In this document: positions 62,607 through 64,000 of the stretch, piece after piece
Layout: each line of letters starts with the position of its first letter
Numbering within the stretch: position 1 is the stretch's first letter
Assembly: GCA_030248225.1 (NCBI GenBank)
Contig: JASANE010003960.1
Span: 1 to 64,000, forward strand
Direction: 5' to 3'
Length of the DNA stretch: 64,000 nucleotides
From: Trileptium ribeirensis
Lineage: Eukaryota > Nematoda > Enoplea > Enoplida > Thoracostomopsidae
The notes under the pieces: generated by a model
Database searches by the model: none
What the model was told of the DNA's origin: nothing
Seen by the model: only the letters and a program-made list of their open reading frames with translations
Position numbers and translations under genes: made by a program

Positions 62607-62809
62607 CTATCCGCTCGGATTAGAACTGCCCCCGCCACCCCATGCATTCAGCTTCGGCTTTCCACCGTCGGCTGGTGTAATCTTATTCGCTGAACTATTT
62701 TCAAGTTCAGCATTAGCCTTCGATCGCTTGTGACGATAGTAGAAGAATTCGGCAATCAGCGTTAGAATAGACAATCCAATACCAGCCAAAATTACGACGA
62801 ACACTCCAC
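62607..62809 (-). CDS. GRIK-like: last exon of an ionotropic glutamate receptor (kainate-like)
   Basis: On the minus strand after acceptor tttgttcag it reads GGVFVVILAGIGLSILTLIA then EFFYYRHKRSKANAELE. This is the fourth membrane helix of iGluR subunits (family pattern GGxFxVLxxGLxLxxxxxxxEFxY) and the start of the cytoplasmic tail. The tail ends in a Gly-rich AWGGGGSSNPSG and a TAG at 62609-62607. Upstream exons with the ligand-binding lobes and pore would lie above 64000; none was found in 62810-64000. Kainate-type is preferred because of the GGVFVV start, but another iGluR class is possible. It is convergent with the Pro-rich gene. Confidence 0.75.
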
Positions 62810-64000
62810 CTGAACAAAATGTAATTAAAAGAGTGTATAACTGGAAATAGTAATCAACTAATATAACGGATATTTTTGTATACGTTTATGCCGTGTGATG
62901 CGGATCCTCTCTCTTACTGAATACTAAGTTCAACTTTTTTTGCAAAGCAAGTGTGAATAATACAATATATTTGCTAAACAATTTGCACATTTATAGTTGA
63001 ATATTGTTTCATACATTCCGAAGAATCAACCATTTTTTCGTGTTCGTTAGCGTAAAAATGAAGCTGTGTGACCAATACAATTTGTTACATTGTTTGAAGC
63101 TTTAAAAGTTCAGAGTTTCCAAATATTGGTTCCCGTGAAATTTCACATTATCAGGAAAGAAAAACAAATTTATTCCTTAGAATATAAATGCCATGTGTTC
63201 CGAACACTGCGTATACGTGGCAAAAAATCGAGCATTGGTCTTCAATGCTATCTGATTACGCAATATGCAGGACGTTATATCATAAAACATTATGAAGGTC
63301 GATGGTGAAGATTCGCGAACGTACATAAGGCAAAACTTCAGTTGTCCGGCGAACGTTGGATCTAAAAGTTGATTCTAATAGCATAAATTACGGTGATGTT
63401 TTACGAACTCTGTACCCAAAAATGCAAAATTAATATGCCGTTTGCTGCACTGAAATTTAAAACGTTCGCAATGTAAACATTGGCATTGCTTCCTCCCAGT
63501 TAGACTTGAATCAAGCTAACTACTGCAATGCCTTATACGGTTAGGCGGTAGCAATGATATGACGTGGTACAATTCAAATTGTCTGACGTATCCTTAACAT
63601 CGCCACATAACACGACATATAATATTGAAATATCTAAAAATTTTATATATTGCTCATCGACTATGAGAATCTCCATTATCTAATTAAAAAAGATATATCT
63701 AAATTCTAGAACAAACAACTTCGACTTCCTAAAAGGTTGTTCAACTGCTCGTTATATATATTGTATAAAAATATAATGTACCTTAGGTTCTAGTACATAT
63801 ATGTTGTAGTAGTGTTATTGGTCATGTTATTCATGCCGGCAAACCAACTCACTTGTAATACAGAAAAATAACATCTATATTAAGATATCGTGAGACAATA
63901 AGAACGAACTTGAACCCCTTAGCATTTCAGTGAAAAAGTTTATATATGTTTTAGTTCACATCCTCTCAATATAGCAGTAAGCCCAAAGACATGCATGCGC
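62810..64000. other. intron of the glutamate receptor gene, nothing recognised
   Basis: I searched the minus strand for the preceding receptor exon (expected Trp-Trp motif of the S2 lobe) and did not find it. Confidence 0.5.

Overview
The window is metazoan nuclear DNA: AT-rich, with long introns flanked by GT/GC-AG splice sites and many transposon remnants and tandem repeats. The genes are neuronal receptor genes. Species cannot be fixed from this sequence; a bilaterian is likely, because one gene keeps the exon sizes I recall for vertebrate CHRNA7. There is no sign of bacterial or viral gene organisation.

Region 1 (1-23226, + strand) is the 3' eight exons of an alpha7-like nicotinic acetylcholine receptor subunit. 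Exons are 1034-1078, 3099-3208, 5447-5526, 8988-9155, 11357-11551, 14096-14182, 20717-20826 and 22033-23226. All junction phases agree and give 662 residues, from just before loop D to the stop after M4. The signal peptide and first exons lie upstream of the window. One intron uses a GC donor. The introns hold a CR1-like LINE fragment, a 4.5-kb minisatellite of 76-bp units, and tRNA-like SINE heads.

Region 2 (23227-43654) is 20 kb without a recognised gene. It holds tandem arrays with units of 63, 187, 201 and 140 bp, two hAT-like non-autonomous elements with 8-bp target duplications plus a weaker one, and a decayed minus-strand CR1-like LINE. A 57-codon segment of that LINE has been amplified in tandem, and a Harbinger-like element sits inside one repeat unit. 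A 625-bp fold-back element ends 64 bp before the next start codon.

Region 3 (43655-51848, + strand) is a four-exon gene for an 810-residue, largely disordered protein: acidic N-terminus, 17 tandem Pro-rich octapeptides, then a Ser/Tyr/Arg-rich tail. I do not recognise the family. Intron 3 carries a 120-bp hAT-like MITE.

Region 4 (51849-64000) is mostly gene-free. It has a second Harbinger-like copy, a 96-bp triplication and, on the minus strand at 62607-62809, the last exon of an ionotropic glutamate receptor (kainate-like) whose other exons lie beyond the window.

The acetylcholine and glutamate receptor genes are both synaptic ligand-gated channels, but nothing in the sequence shows that they are co-regulated.
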